Below, one piece after another: positions 35,265 through 48,159 of a stretch of DNA of 64,000 bases. Below the pieces are notes generated by a model. The model was given only the letters and a program-made list of their open reading frames with translations. It did no database searches and was not told where the DNA came from. The stretch is from the NCBI RefSeq assembly GCF_002234675.1, contig NC_019870.2:4050985-4114984 (forward strand), in the 5' to 3' direction. This stretch comes from Oryzias latipes (lineage: Eukaryota; Chordata; Actinopteri; Beloniformes; Adrianichthyidae). The position numbers and the translations under genes were made by a program. Each line of letters begins with the position of its first letter. Position 1 is the first letter of the stretch.

Positions 35265-35412
35265 TAATAAATGTCCCTCATCTTTAAACTGTGTTTTCTG
35301 ATTCACAATGCTCAGAAATATAATTTTAGGCTGAATTTTCTCTCTCCAGTATCAGAGATATTGAACAAGAACATGTTAAAAACACCATTTTTATCAAAGT
35401 GGGTGCGTTTCC
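35265..35412 (+). repeat. IQPY-family element, right-end fragment
   Basis: It retains GAACATGTTAAAAACACCAT and TATCAAAGTGGGT, the family's right end. Confidence 0.6.
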
Positions 35413-36531
35413 TTTCAGCTGTACCTGTTCAGGAATCCTCAGTCAAGGAAGAAAAAAAGGGGTCTAAAAGTAGAGCGAGACAAAGATGAAACGGAAAGAA
35501 ACCCGAGCAAGTATTGACGGAACAGTCACTGAGCAACGCACAGCATTCGCCATTGAAGTGCAGCTCAAAGTGAAGCCAAAGCGCCTGAGAGGAAACGCTC
35601 AGATCTGAGCGTTCCTCCATCCCTCTGCGCCTCTGAAGGGAAGTCGGAGGGAAAGCGGCGCTGGGCACATCGATTTCTGCATGTGCAAATGTTCTTCACG
35701 GCCGCTTTGGATACATTTGAATGCAGCTTATCTTCTGAAGCTTATGGTCGGCTGATCCTAAGGAGCAAAGAGGGGTTCTGTGGTGGAGCGGAAGCCTCTG
35801 CTGGTGGGATTTCTGTCAGAACCTGGATATTCTGATAACATAATCTTAAATATAAATGCCATTGGAGCAAAGCCGTGGAGAAGTCAGAAAGAAGTCACTC
35901 TTGGGTTTTTACAGGGGTCGGACTGTCCCAAGTCAACCTTACATAAGAGTAGGGGCTAAATGACTGAAAATGAAAGTGTCATTTATAATTTAAATACTGA
36001 CCGCTCTATTCTAATGTATAGTTTATTTAAGTGTAGGTCTTGGACCAGCACATCTATGGATTTCAATTCTGTCTGGTGTATTTACAGACACGTTCTTTTG
36101 GAATTATTGTAGAGATTTTCCGTGTTCTTGTTGTTTCTTTGTAATTAACTTGCCTTACTCTCATGGTAAATGTAGCATATCAAAGATTTGGGTGAAGATA
36201 CATGTCCAGGTTTCTTTCTCTGCATCGTATGCCTTTACAAAACGAGGAGTGTTTTTGTGGAACTGGTTTTCATTTCATTTTTTTTCTCCCTTTTTTTCTC
36301 CCTTTTTTCTCCCCCTGGTTTTCATTTCAGGTTTCCTAAAGGTAACATGATGGTACAGTCCCCCCCCCCCCCCCCCCCTTGTCACCTAAATATGGTTCAG
36401 TCCTAAAGCCAGAACTTTTGGCTTTTATTACACTCAGCTAAGTATAGGATGATGTCTGACGATGTGTTTTCTGTCTGTCTTATTCAAACATTAGACTTAT
36501 CCCTACTGTAACCCTAGACAGGATTTCTGCT

Positions 36532-36768
36532 TTAACCCTTGTGCTATCTTGTGGGGTCCATATGACCCCCCCCCCTTCCATTGACGTGTTCTCCCTACCA
36601 TGACAAAGGTGGATAAAGGTGGAAAGATTTCATGTAATCCATGGACACCAGTGAAGATCACAAATCATTGAAGAAAAAAGGTTCAGAGCACTGTCTGGTG
36701 GGGTCCGAATGACCCCATTCCCAATGTTAACATGCCTCCAAGGACCCCACAAGTTGGCACAAGGGTTA
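36532..36768. mobile_element. piggyBac-like MITE, ~237 bp
   Basis: The left end TTAACCCTTGTGCTATCTTG and the right end, reversed, CTAACCCTTGTGCCAACTTG are inverted repeats, each followed by TGGGGTCC. TTAA flanks the left, with TTAG on the right. The same ends occur at 12157-12210 and 59431-59523. Confidence 0.7.
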
Positions 36769-36788
36769 GCTCTATCTAAAACCTTGAT

Positions 36789-37093
36789 AGTTGCTCAGTG
36801 GTGTAGTGGTCAGCACTCCTATCTTACAGTGAAAACAGGCCAGGTTCAAATCCCGTCTGTGTGGAGTTTGCATGTTGTCCTTGTGCATATATGGTTTTCC
36901 TCTGGGGCTCCACAGTCCAGAAACAGGCTTCATAAGTTTATTAGTGACTACAAATTGTTTCTGAGGTGTGAATGTCGGTGTGTGGCCGACAGAATTGGCG
37001 ACCTGTTCAGACTGTATCCCGCCTTTCCCCGCCAGTAGCTGGGATAGGCTCCAGCAGCCATAGAATTGGGCAGATTTAGAAAATGGAGGGAAG
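36789..37093 (+). mobile_element. tRNA-derived SINE with GGCTCCAGCAGCC-type tail
   Basis: It has an A-box-like TGGTGTAGTGGTCAGCAC region, a B box GGTTCAAATCC at 36843-36853, the body motif GTGGAGTTTGCATGTTGTCC, and a tail with GCTGGGATAGGCTCCAGCAG. The same body occurs reversed at 10286-10515. It is not a functional tRNA gene. Confidence 0.8.
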
Positions 37094-37411
37094 AAAAGTT
37101 TATCTCCAGAAGAAAATGTATATGTGCTTTTTCAGTTATACATTCAAAAAATCTACAATAATATAAACCAATGAGTATCTTTTTATTTGATTGGTCGGTT
37201 AGTTGGCAAATGTGCTACAGTTATTAATACATTGGTAAACAATAATTTCTCTTAGTTAATTATATTAGAAAAATAAAAGAACTGATTTGTTTTGTCTGTC
37301 TTGCTGTGATTTCAGCTTCAGAACACAAATTGTCAGAAAAACATTTATAAACCTTTACCAACAGATTCATGAAACATCTGCACAAAAAAGGCAGAATCTT
37401 TGCAGTTACAG

Positions 37412-37911
37412 TAGGGACGGACCGATGTATTTTTTTTTGGCCAATATCTATAACCAATATTTCCCCGACAACTGTGGCCGATATTTGGCGAAAGTGTCTA
37501 CAGCAACACAACGTTTAGATTTCCTTTTTGTTTCTTTATTAGAAAAGAACAACTTTTTTTATTCTTTTTCCTATACTTGAGATTTTTAACATACAGCAAA
37601 GAATCTCCTGGAAACAAGTATCACTTGAAAACTTTGATATAAATATATCTGTAAGCATTCAGAGCATTTATTGAATGATGGACATCAGTGTAAACCATAA
37701 GGAACAACATGGCATTGACCTGAAATGACTATGACTGTAGACAGAAGCCTCCCAATCTATTAGGAACAATTACACATTCAAAAAATAGTGTTTCTGAAAA
37801 CAGTCACAAAAATATCGGTAGATTTTTTAAATATCGGACCGATACGATAAACTCAATTTATGCAAATATCGGCCAATACCGATACTGGCACTGAAACATC
37901 GCCCATCCCTA
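37412..37911. mobile_element. hAT-like MITE, 500 bp
   Basis: The ends TAGGGACGGACCGATGT and, reversed, TAGGGATGGGCGATGT are inverted repeats, followed by GGCCAATA/GATATT-rich subterminal repeats. The flanks AGTTACAG and GTTTACAA are only 5/8 alike, so this is older than the 27367 element or its target duplication is degraded. Confidence 0.75.
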
Positions 37912-38681
37912 GTTTACAATATTTTAATGTAAATTCTTCTTTTTTTTTCAACAGATTTTCTTTTCTTTGTGAACTGACCGTTTTGGTGCGTCATGGACTG
38001 ACGACGTTCATTTCATCCCTTTGTGACTGTCTGTCTGTGGCTTATCTGTTTGCTTAAATGTGTTGGGAAGGAACCGTCATGGGTTTTTCAGCCAAACATA
38101 AATACCAAAAATATTGTTCAACAAGATTTAGACTGATGGTTCAAACGCATTTGTTTAAAGCAAAAGGATAGGACTCCCCCCGCCCCCATCATCCGTCTTA
38201 ACTCTGATTACATACCACATGCTTTCCAGTACCTAATCTGGTAAATGGATGTTTGGTACAGAGACGTTTACTTTAACTCGAGCTGTTTATCCAGTAGCTC
38301 TGAGCCGAGGCCACTTTTCCAGCTTCCTTTGAGCATGATTTCACCGACTGTTTTCTGTGCTGCTGCACGCACACACGCACACACATACGTGTGCACGCTC
38401 ACACAGCTGCTGCTTCATTTGTGCTTTCACAGGATGACTTGTCATAGTCTCACTGAAACCAGAGGCTTCATCTTTCAGAGGATTATTCTCAGTCTGGGAA
38501 TATTTTTGTTGGCCTTCCGGATTGTTTTCTTGAAGTTTGACATAAATTTGTTAGTGTCTTTTGTACAAAGACACATATCAATAATAATATGAAAATGTAA
38601 AAATAGAATATATTTATGTACACTACGGCAAAACGGTGGGTGACATTTATACAGGAGGGGAGGATAGAAAAGCTAATGAAA

Positions 38682-39033
38682 GCCCCACTGCTATCATCTT
38701 TTGATCTAGCATTCCCGGTGGTCTTTTGATAATGATTAAGCCGTTTATAGCCAAAATATTTTTAAAAACCTGTTGTTTTCTAGGACATAGTTTCTGCAGA
38801 GCGGGAGGAGTTCATTAAAAAAATTGGCGCCTCCTGAGTTGTGGGACTGTTGGTGTGGAGTGAGCCTGACCCCACTTCCTGTCATCCATCTGTTTCACAC
38901 ACTCTCCCGCTAGCTCGGCTAGCTACACTCAATGCAATTTTAAGCTTAATTCTTTTTTACAAATTTCCTCTATCATCAGAAAAATGCCTCATAAACATGT
39001 TAAAATGCGATTTTCCTCAGAGTGGGTCTTTGA
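38682..39033 (+). repeat. IQPY-family element, copy 5 (short, ends intact)
   Basis: It runs from GAAAGCCCCACT to CAGAGTGGGTCTTTG, about 350 bp with inverted ends. It includes GGACATAGTTTCTGCAGAGC and GGAGTTCATT. It is directly followed by the Harbinger-like element at 39041. Confidence 0.75.
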
Positions 39034-39040
39034 AGAAGAT

Positions 39041-40007
39041 CACACCGCAGGCTGAAACGACCCAATTCCGATTTTTTTGCCCCTATGCGACCTGTATCTG
39101 ATCTTTTCATGACAGTCTGGACGACACTGATCCGATCTTCTCAAATGTGACCCAGGCCACTTGGGTATGTGGTCCTGAATCCGATACGTATCCGATCTTT
39201 TCAAATGCGACCTCCGTCTGAACGGCCAGGCCACATGAATCCGACCCGTACGTCATCGATACGCTACAAACGTCATTCTGCATTGAAGTAGAACATAAAC
39301 ATCAACCATGGCGGACGATACTGCTGAGACCAGTCAGTGGACGGGAAGCGAGGTCACCGATTGGATTCATAATTGGCGTGACGGCTCCATTCAGGCCAAA
39401 CTCAAGGGCTTTTATCGCAACCGGCCGGTTTTTGAAAAATATTTTCAGCGAAATGGCCGAGCGTGGTGTTGAACCTTTCCCACGATGACTTTTTTCTTCT
39501 TCTCCCTTTCCGACCGTGGTCAGAAGCGCGGGGGACCGAAGGCGGATCCTCCTTCAGGGTTCACTTCCCCCTTCGGACCCTTAGATTCTCCAGAGCGGGT
39601 TAATAAAGAGTCAATGGCATTTATTCTGGGGGAAACCTTCTTTTGTTACCGTTCTCCTTCCTCCGGAACACACAACATGAATGCACGCCCCCACTGCACC
39701 CCTCATTCTGTACCTCGCTGCACGCGCTCTCTCCTCTCTCTTACACAAACGTGCGCTCCTTTGTGAAAATGAATGTAATAATGCAAAAAGAGCTCCGCTG
39801 TTGACAACACTGTTGTTAATATCCATGTTAACGTTAGCTACTTCAACAAACAAGTGACGTTGTTCACCGTTGAGTACTCTTCTGCGCATGCGTGTCACTT
39901 CTGGGTCATTTCACGGTCACACGGGAGATCACAAAAATTCGCATTTAATTGCAAATGTGAACTGCCTTGCAAAAAAATCGGAATGAGCATTAGGCCCTGC
40001 AGTGTGA
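39041..40007. mobile_element. DNA transposon relic with a Myb/SANT-like ORF (Harbinger-like)
   Basis: The ends TCACACCGCAGGCTGAA and, reversed, TCACACTGCAGGGCCTAA both lead into ATTCCGATTTTTTTGC, giving imperfect inverted repeats of about 37 bp. It encloses a short ORF resembling the Myb/SANT-type DNA-binding protein carried by Harbinger-like elements. No nuclease ORF is seen, and no clear target duplication. Confidence 0.7.
39308..39472 (+). pseudogene. Truncated Myb/SANT-like transposon protein
   Basis: A 54-codon frame starts MADDTAETSQWTGSEV and continues with WIHNWRDGSIQAKLKGFYRN, then RPVFEKYF, before a stop. The W...EV...L/I.IW.D..IQ..L....RN..VFEK pattern is that of Myb/SANT-like (MADF-related) DNA-binding domains in fish transposons. 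The next base frame continues as MAERGVEP, which suggests a small frameshift rather than a natural end. Confidence 0.6.
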
Positions 40008-42872
40008 ACGTAGCCGAAGTAACAGGTCTGTGAGAGACTGAATTCATGTTTGCTTTTGGTGCTAAGTACTTAACTTCTGCACAGCTTGTTTTTATATCCT
40101 CCAACAGAATGTCTGGCATAACTTCACCGTGTTCTAAATCGACTTCAAAAAAGTGTCTGAACCATGACCGACTTCTGAAAGTTCTGCTGGAAGTCACGTC
40201 TCAGCAGGTAATCCTCTGGAACTGATTCTCTAAAGTTAATGGGAAACTGTCGCTCAATTCCTCTGCATAACCTACTTTCATGACATCACTGTTGGAGCCT
40301 AATGTCCCAAAAAAAAATAAAAAATCTCCAACTCTGAGTCATCCAACCCCTGTGAGACTTGGCAACATTCTTGACGGTCGGCATCTTGGAAATTTACTTT
40401 ACCCATAATGCCATCCGACAGCGTGCAGAAGCTCCTGCATGAGATGCAAATGAGGCCCCTCCCTCCTGTAATGCAGAGGAGCTCCACGGGTTCCATAGGA
40501 ACCTAAAGAACCTCCTGATTATAGCACCGCAGTCTGAATGCCAATGAGAAGCTCAAACATGCAAATGCTCTGTAGTTGGTGTGAAATACATTAGTATGTA
40601 AATACAGTCAGCTCAGTGAAATGACAGAATGTTCACAGTGGGAAACCTCTGAAGCAGTCACTCCTGGAATGCTAATATTTCCGTCCCAGACGGCCTCCTC
40701 AGTCCTGACATTTAGTGGATTCTCTGTGCAGAGCACTAACGGATGCCCAGTCACAGCTGGAGTTTTACATTTATCCAAAATGTTATGTATTAATCTGGTT
40801 TTTAATTCAAATTAGAGCCTTGGGGTCTGTTGTTTTTAATTATTTTTAGCTTACAGGACATTTACTTTAAGGTTGTACAGACATAAGTCATTGAAACTGT
40901 TTTGGTTTCTGTCCATCCGACCTTATAAAACCTCGAAAGGCGATAACATTATCTTTCAACGGCCACAAATTACTGTTATAATTTGAAAAAGGTTAGTAAA
41001 ACATTGCCACTGTCTGGGATATTATGGTTTATTCTAAGCAAAATACTTTGTAAACCACAAACATACCTATATGCTTTTTTAAAGAAATGTACATATAAAC
41101 ATATTTTTTCTATATATGTGAATATATATTGTTATCTTTTCTAGTCTAAAATGTATCCAAATAATGTAAAAGGGTCAGATAAACAAGTTTTCTTCTTTCT
41201 GTTCCCCTTCATTTCCCTTCTGTTTTAGAACTTTCACAACATCTTTTCTTTTTGTTGATTTGTGGAAATAAAATAAAAGAATTTAAAGAAAAAAAAGGAA
41301 ATTATTCAACCAACAATGTGGCTTTTTCCCCCCCAAGGTTTTTCATTAGACCAATCCCACATCTTAAAAGATAAAACCACATGTGGAACCGGGATGGCGT
41401 TAGAGGGCGGGCCGTACCCGCCCATCCACGCATCAAACCTCGCTCAGGACAGGTCGCCATATTAACCCCTTAGTTAGCTCACGGTATTGTTGTATCCTAA
41501 AATAGCTGAAAATGGACATTACAACTTGAGCACAGAATGCAGAGACGGCAATAAAACTACTGAAACTACTTCAGCATCAGTGAGGCAAGTGCAGCATATC
41601 AACTCCACCGACATCCATGCTGTTTCAGGTTGTCATTTGTCAGGTCAAGATGACCTTGGAGTTAATAAACCCAATGAAACAATATTTCTCTGGAAAGAAA
41701 TGCAATTTTTGAAGTCCACTGAACCAAAGCAGACCCTGGTTCTAGTGTTCAGTACAAAATACTCCTGCAGACTGTTTCAGTGCAGAGAGTTCAGCACAAT
41801 TTAATTAGATCTCAGTTTTGTTTGGTGTATTCTGCTTTAAGTTTGTATTTACATTCAAGGTTTCTTGTGTGGGAGATTAAATAAGTTCAAAAATATCAAA
41901 ATACCTGAAGCAGTTGACGCAGTTCCTCAAAAGACCACTAGGGGCAAAAGAGAGCAGCGCTCCAGTCAAAAACACAACTATATAAACCTGTCTATACATT
42001 CTGGCTTCATAATAATTGTTTGTGTTTTAGTTTAGTGCTGATGACAACTTTGTGTGTAATATATTTCTTCTTCATAAAAGCTCAAAGCTTTGATAAACCA
42101 AAGCAGTGAGATCCATTTAGACGAGCAGGGAAAGACGTTTGTCTGCAGGTCTACCTTTGAGTTTTACTGTGCTTTAAACCTTAACTGAACCCTAACTTAC
42201 TTTTTTTTCTACAAATAAATGTACAGTTTTAAAAAAAAGGCGAGGATCATTTTCGTTAGTAAATGTTCTCCAATTTTAAACTGAAGTGATTTTCCTGATT
42301 GATCCCAGCGGCTGGAACGTCGTGTGGGATTTCCCAAACATCTGCAAAACCAGTCTGAAAGGTTAAACACTTACAATAGGGGGGGGGGAATGGAGGCTTT
42401 TTTTTTTTTTTCCAATCCATGAATTTGAACTCTGGCTGCTTTGAAACTCATAAAGAAATGAAACCTCTTTCAGCTCAGATGAAATCTGAGGTAAACGAGG
42501 TCAGGCGTGGAAATCGCTCTGCTTTAGGATTCTGGGTGCCAAAACCTAAAACTGTATGTTGTTGAAATGTTGAATGATAATGTAGAAATGCTGCAGCTGG
42601 AAACAGAAGGAGGATTACTGTGATACTTTTTTTTTTTTTTGCACCAATGCAGAGAAGGGACACGCTCACAGCTTCACTCTGCTTGATCTTCAGCTACTCC
42701 CGTTTGAGCGTCCCTGTTCTGAAATCCTAACATCTGCACTTTTGGACGGATAAACGAGATTTACCATATATAATGAAAGCATTTAACCGATCACTGCTAG
42801 CTTCCAGGAGACAGTGGGTGTGTGGGTGTTAGCCTGGGGGCGGAGCTGGAATCGCAAACTCTTCCTGGAAGG

Positions 42873-42914
42873 GGCGGGTCCTCACTCTGTGATGTCACAA
42901 TGTGAGGACCCGCT
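42873..42914. repeat. Short inverted repeat (12 bp arms)
   Basis: Arms GCGGGTCCTCAC and GTGAGGACCCGC flank a 16 base centre containing TGATGTCACA. It may be part of a small MITE or a structured regulatory site; nothing else identifies it. Confidence 0.6.
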
Positions 42915-43613
42915 TGTTTTCGCGGATTGTGTGGGGCTGGTTTTTAGAGGAATACTCGGAAATGTGTGAACGCTTTGGAGTTGTTTTGTGAATGTACACT
43001 GTAATCCACTAAATGGCTCAGTTGATTTGTGCTTCGCATAGGCCCTTGAAGTGTTGAAAGGTTTTGGTAGTTGAAGGAACGTAAACACTGGAGCGGAAGC
43101 TCCGGGGACCTTCGTGAGTTTTTAGGTGCTCAGCTTCTTCTTCTGGCTAATGTCTGGGCGCCACCTCGTCTGCAGCCGGGTCGCCTCGCTGAAGGCGTTC
43201 TGTGACAATGTGCTGAACTTTGTTAGCAGGGCGGTTAATATACAGAGCAGCCATTTTGAACATTTTGATTGGATTTATGTTGGCAGAATTTGAATGTTTC
43301 CACATGGATTTAACAAATTCGTCCCAATATCTGCATTTTGTTTTTATTTTGCCAGAGTTGCTCCATACATTTAACTCTGTCTGGAATAATCTGTTTTATC
43401 TTCAGATAGAGTTTGGATTGATGTTACATGCTCGGCATGGTAAAGTCACCAACCATAGATTCATGGTCAAAGGATCATTGTGGGGAAGCAGGAGCCAAAC
43501 CTTCAATCACAACTTGACTTTTGCACCACAGTCGGCATAATTATGGGACGTTCCAGCCCTAAAAACTGATTGGAGAGCTTGACGGACGTATGTTGTAGTC
43601 ATTTTGTTTTTTC

Positions 43614-43680
43614 AGACTCAGAATCCTTTATTGTCATTGTACATAATAATCCAATGAAGTTGTAGCAGCCCTGGACTGGT
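43614..43680 (-). repeat. Possible LINE 3' tail fragment
   Basis: The reverse complement reads ATTATGTACAATGACAATAA then AGGATTCTGAGTCTG, a 3' tail type common for fish non-LTR elements. Only the tail is recognisable. Confidence 0.4.
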
Positions 43681-45046
43681 AAAAAAGACTGTAAAATACT
43701 TTAAATAATCACTTCTTTTTTTTAAAGTACAGTATTTTCAGACTTTTTTTATCACTCTCAAGCTGCCTTCACACCAAACTTGTCAAAGGCGTTCAGTTTC
43801 TATGTTAAGTCAGTCTAAGGTCCTGCGGCGTGATTTGAGCATCTGGTACGGCGTGTTGGTCCGGCAGCAGTGCAAGCTCAGGACAACATGAGGCCCGAAG
43901 CACTTGGTCCGGGGCATCTACCGCTAGTTTATAAACACATTTTTATTTGGTAAGCGTTGTGCAGCGAATTCGCCATGTGTCCAAATGGAGGCGGTCTCTA
44001 TTTCACCCAGGTGTTTGCAGGAGTTGCAGTCGTTCAAACCAGGATTTCTTTAACCCGTTGTAAAACGTATTATTGTCAAGTTCATTGTTTTTGTTTAAAA
44101 ATTGACGTATCCTAAGCGAGTTCATGGAAAAGCTGTCAATCATACGTCATGGTTGCTGTGGGAAAATGACAGAAGCTTCATGGGTAATTTAGGCTCCTAA
44201 GGACCAGCTGCTGGAGATCACATCAATGTAATGAAAGAGGACAGGCTCATTGGATGTGGACTGTAGAAACACAGAAACACAGCCAGTAAATGTATAAAGT
44301 CCTTTTTTGTTACTTCTCTGTTAAAGTTTCTGGTGAAACGTGGACTCAAAAGCTCAGTGATGGATTGTTCTGACGTTGGGCCGAGTGCCAAACGTCTGTG
44401 CAGATCATCCGGTGTGTCCTCCCAAGACGTGAGCTCATTAGAGCCGCCACACTGGAGGTCTTCTGCGGGTTCGTTCAGAGATGCTGTGGCTTTCAGGAAG
44501 CCTCTCCGGAAAGGAGGTTGCGATGCCCTCAGAGCCTTATTAGTTCATGTTTGTGGGAGCTGTGACATCCCCGGCCTGGTTAGTGTCAGCCGTCTGATGC
44601 AGCGTAGACGTGATGTCACATGGTCTCATTGTCTGCGCCTCACCTGTCACTCACAGGGAGGGATTTCCCAGTTTTCCTGGACAGTCTCAGACACAGAGGA
44701 GCCATTGTTGTTGCAGAATTGTGTTTATTTTACAACCAAACCCTCGTTCGGACCCACAAACTCTGTCATTATTTTCGTTTCTCCGCCGGCCAACAGCAGG
44801 GCAGTTGTGACCTTTAAACAAACTAACAACAAGGCGTCAATTTGAAACTAATGAGACCATTAAACAAGACGCTTCTGTGTGCCTGTATTTACTAAATACT
44901 GACAACTTGTTGAAAATAAATCTTCTGATCCCACTGAAAATACGCTCAAGGTAACCATTCCATTTAAGTTTCCCGGCAATACCAGGCGGTAACTTTTACC
45001 TTTCAGCCTGTTTAGATATTCAAGCAAGAGGTTTTTTGTATTAAAT

Positions 45047-45375
45047 TCCCACTCCAATAGCCCTTTGATCTATTCTTAAAGCATTCCCAGGGGTCTTTTC
45101 GTTCTAATTATCTTGTCAAAAAACCTGTGTCGTTCTCTAGGACATAGTTCCTGCAGAGTGGCAGGAGTTCATTAGAAACTGAGGGCGGGACTGTTGGTGC
45201 AGAGTAAGCCCGCCCCCATTTGTTTTCATGCTCTCCCGCTAGCTTACAGCCCTTTTACACCCTATACCTAACATTAGCGGTAGAGCTATCCAGCCGTACA
45301 GTTTGGATCCAGATTCCAGCTCCGACGAGGAAAAGAAAAGACGTTCATGGATCTATTTGTCTGCAGGTGGACGCA
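45047..45375 (+). repeat. IQPY-family element, copy 6, with ORF remnant
   Basis: It begins near TCCCACTCCAAT, has GGACATAGTTCCTGCAGAGT and GGAGTTCATTAGAAA, and around 45280 encodes IQPYSLDPDSSSDEEK, the best-preserved version of the family's ORF start. The right end is not clear. Confidence 0.7.
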
Positions 45376-45924
45376 TCAGAAAACAGCAGAGCAGCATATT
45401 TCTACCCTTTTCCAAACGGCCTTTTTCGTCTGCTCCTCATTTGCAGTTATTTGAATAAATATTCTGAAATGCCACTTAATTTTCTTTTTAAAAAAAAGAA
45501 AAGGCCATTAGAAAACAATAATTTAAAAACACACCAAAAAACAGAATTCCAGTTAGAAGTTTATCCATAAACTCCTAAATCCTAAAGTAGGGGTGTCTGA
45601 ATCCAGACTTGGAGGACCGGTGTCCAACATGTTGTCAAGCCAACCTTCCATTGAAGCTCCTTGTTGGCTAAACACACCTGTTCCAGGTAATCAGCAGGAT
45701 TTCTGGACCTCAATGTCTGTAGTTCTACTGGATTCATAATGAGGAGACTTTTCCTGTCACGAGGGAACCGTTCCCCATCTACTCCAGCGAGGTCCTCTGT
45801 AAAGAACAGCAGAAACTTCAATGGCGATCATGTTGGCACCTCAGGTTCAGGAGGAATGGTGTGGGTTCCTCCCAGGCTGTAGAAAACTGGACCAGTTCTG
45901 TACTTTTAGAGTCTCTCAAAGAGC

Positions 45925-46262
45925 CAATCCAATGAAAGTCGGGTTTTTAACATGTTCTTGTGGCATTTTTCTCATATGTAGAAAAGGAAACGTAAAATCG
46001 TTGTAAATCAGGAGCCGACGGGAAAAAAATGCCATTTTAAAAATATCGTATTTGTGAGGTAGAAATACACCGGGTGGGTCACGAGCTCATAGCAGGTTGC
46101 CACAACTCAGAGGGGAATTTCTAATGAACTCCTGCCGCTCTGCAGAAACTATGTCCTAGAAAACAGCAGGTGTTTTGAATTTGGGTAAAAACGGCACAAT
46201 TGAAAGACCACTGCGAAGACTTTGAAAGTAGATCATGGACCATCGGAGTGGGACTTTGAGGA
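45925..46262 (-). repeat. IQPY-family element, copy 7
   Basis: A reverse-oriented copy from AAAGTCGGGTTTTTAACATG to ATCGGAGTGGGACTTT, with the GCAGAAACTATGTCCTAGAA block in the middle. About 340 bp. Confidence 0.75.
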
Positions 46263-47394
46263 TGTTCAACAACCACACATCTGGTCCAGCTGTGCTGTGG
46301 AAACAAACTCCCAGATGAACTCATTCATGCTGAAAGCTGGATCTCTGCTGGATCTCTTTATTGTTTGACTTCAGGAGAATCCTAGTTTTTGGCTTTCTAA
46401 GATAATTTGGTGTCTTTGGCTTCCGTAAGCATCAGCTTCTTGTTGAAGGAAGGACCACAAATGAGAATCAGCTCCTTGGAGGATGCCGTTTTTGGCGGGG
46501 AAACCCCATCGGTACTTCTGTCCACAGGAGAGTGAACGATGACGGTTGCATCTTCATCCGTTGCTCCTTCAAATCAAACAGAAGTGTCTGAAGTTGCGGA
46601 ACTTTTGTGCAGTTATCTCACTTGGATGCCTTTCTCCCGCTGCTGTGAGGACCCCAAACATGCTGATGGTCCTCGCCAAAGAGGAAGGTCTGACCATCTG
46701 TGCCGGATCTGAATAAGCAACGGAAAACTTGACTACATTCAAACACTTGTCCCTTTGAAAACTACAGAAACTAAAGGCATATAATTCCTCCTACTTTCTA
46801 TCAGTTTTGGTCCAAACTCCCAAACTGAAGGTGTTGTCAGGTCGGATGTGAAACTGTAGATGGGGAGCTCAGTGGCTGATTTAATGACTTTCCTAAACCC
46901 CTGACCTCTTGTCTTCGGCTCCACCGTGACGCTGACGTTTGCGGGTCTCCGTTAAAATCTGAAATCCAGTCCAGATGTCCGTGTCTCTGAGCTGGAGGAC
47001 GGCAGCGATTTCCTCAGCGTTTATGGGATCGTGTCCAGACCAGAAGACTGTGCCGGTCATTTTCTGTCGGCTACTTTTTTTTTTACGATCGGCGGGTTAA
47101 AACAGATGTTGGCGTGCAAAGTCTGTGGCATGCTGAAGGATTAGGAGCTCCACGGTTCTCCTGAAGGAACCAACGTCACCTGAGAAAAATGTGATTTTCT
47201 GAAATGAATCAAAAAGCTCAAAAAATATTACAACAGGCGTTTTTTCGTGCTTTTTAAGGGTTTCATCAAAACCTGTTCAGGAATAGAAGGTGGTGTTGGC
47301 TTTAAGGAGAGGTTTCAGATTGTTTGGTTGGAATCTTCCTCATCACTTGAAGCTCATGTAATTCACCAAAAAATTTACAGCTAAAGAGCGGCGG

Positions 47395-47695
47395 GACGCT
47401 TTCTGTCTCTGACAACATCCTGGGGATTCCTGCAACCCCGCCCCTCTTCCCCTCCCTGTTGCCGAGAGCTCAGGCCAAGGAGCTCGTGGCCCATCCAGAG
47501 TATTTTCTACCTCACAAATAAACTCTTTTTTTTTTCTGTCTCCTCCAGATTCAAAACTATTCGAATAACAAAACAGTCAGAAATGCAAATTTGGGCTTAA
47601 TATCTTTCTCTATGTTGTCTATCGTCAAAAAAGCGCCACAAGAACATGTACAAAACACAAAACACGTGATTTCCATCAGAGTGGCTCTTTAAGGA
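47395..47695 (+). repeat. IQPY-family element, copy 8 (right half)
   Basis: It preserves GCGCCACAAGAACATGT and CCATCAGAGTGGCTCTTTAA at the right end. The left end is not visible. Confidence 0.65.
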
Positions 47696-48159
47696 TTTTA
47701 GGTTTTGATGTACCGGTTAAAAAGTGGCGTCACGTCAATGCTCATTAGTCTGACAAGTTTCAAAGTAGTTGTACATTTTATTTTATTTTTAGGCATAAGT
47801 CTGAATTCTTTGTCTCTTGCAGCTACTAGCTTTTATGTTCAAATGGAAAGATGGCTGTAGAAGGAGCTTCAAATTTCCACATTTTTACTTTAAATGATTG
47901 CCTTTGAACGTGAGTTAACATATACAAGAATAAAAACAAGAGGAAGAATTCAAAGAGATACAAACGCAAAAATAAAATCTTGCTTTGATCAAGAAGAGCA
48001 AAAAGCAAGTAATAGGAATCAGAAAAGCATTTGTATGCGGAATATAAAGAATTAATACATTTTTGTGCAGCATTGAGCTGAAATTCAGATGAGAAGCTCC
48101 GATTAATATGAGGGTTTGTGGAAATTAGCCTCATTTTTGCAGCTTGATTAAAACTGCAG

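Larger units (their letters stand above)
19156..48150. other. Intergenic interval between traf2 and tnc
   Basis: I examined the open frames in this 29 kb. None shows a recognisable cellular protein domain or a chain of spliceable exons. What can be named are transposons and repeats, listed separately. The rest (for example 20500-23900, 28500-30450, 32200-36100 and 40020-42850) is AT-rich, with homopolymer runs such as 36 T at 22434-22469, and I see nothing else in it. Regulatory elements for tnc could be present but cannot be identified from sequence alone. Confidence 0.6.

Noticed and set aside
44333..44845. 170-codon plus-strand frame beginning MKRGLKSSVMDCSDVGPSAK
   Set aside because: I recognise no domain. 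A single frame of this length is expected about once by chance in six frames of 64 kb at this composition, and no splice context supports it. A transcript would change this view.
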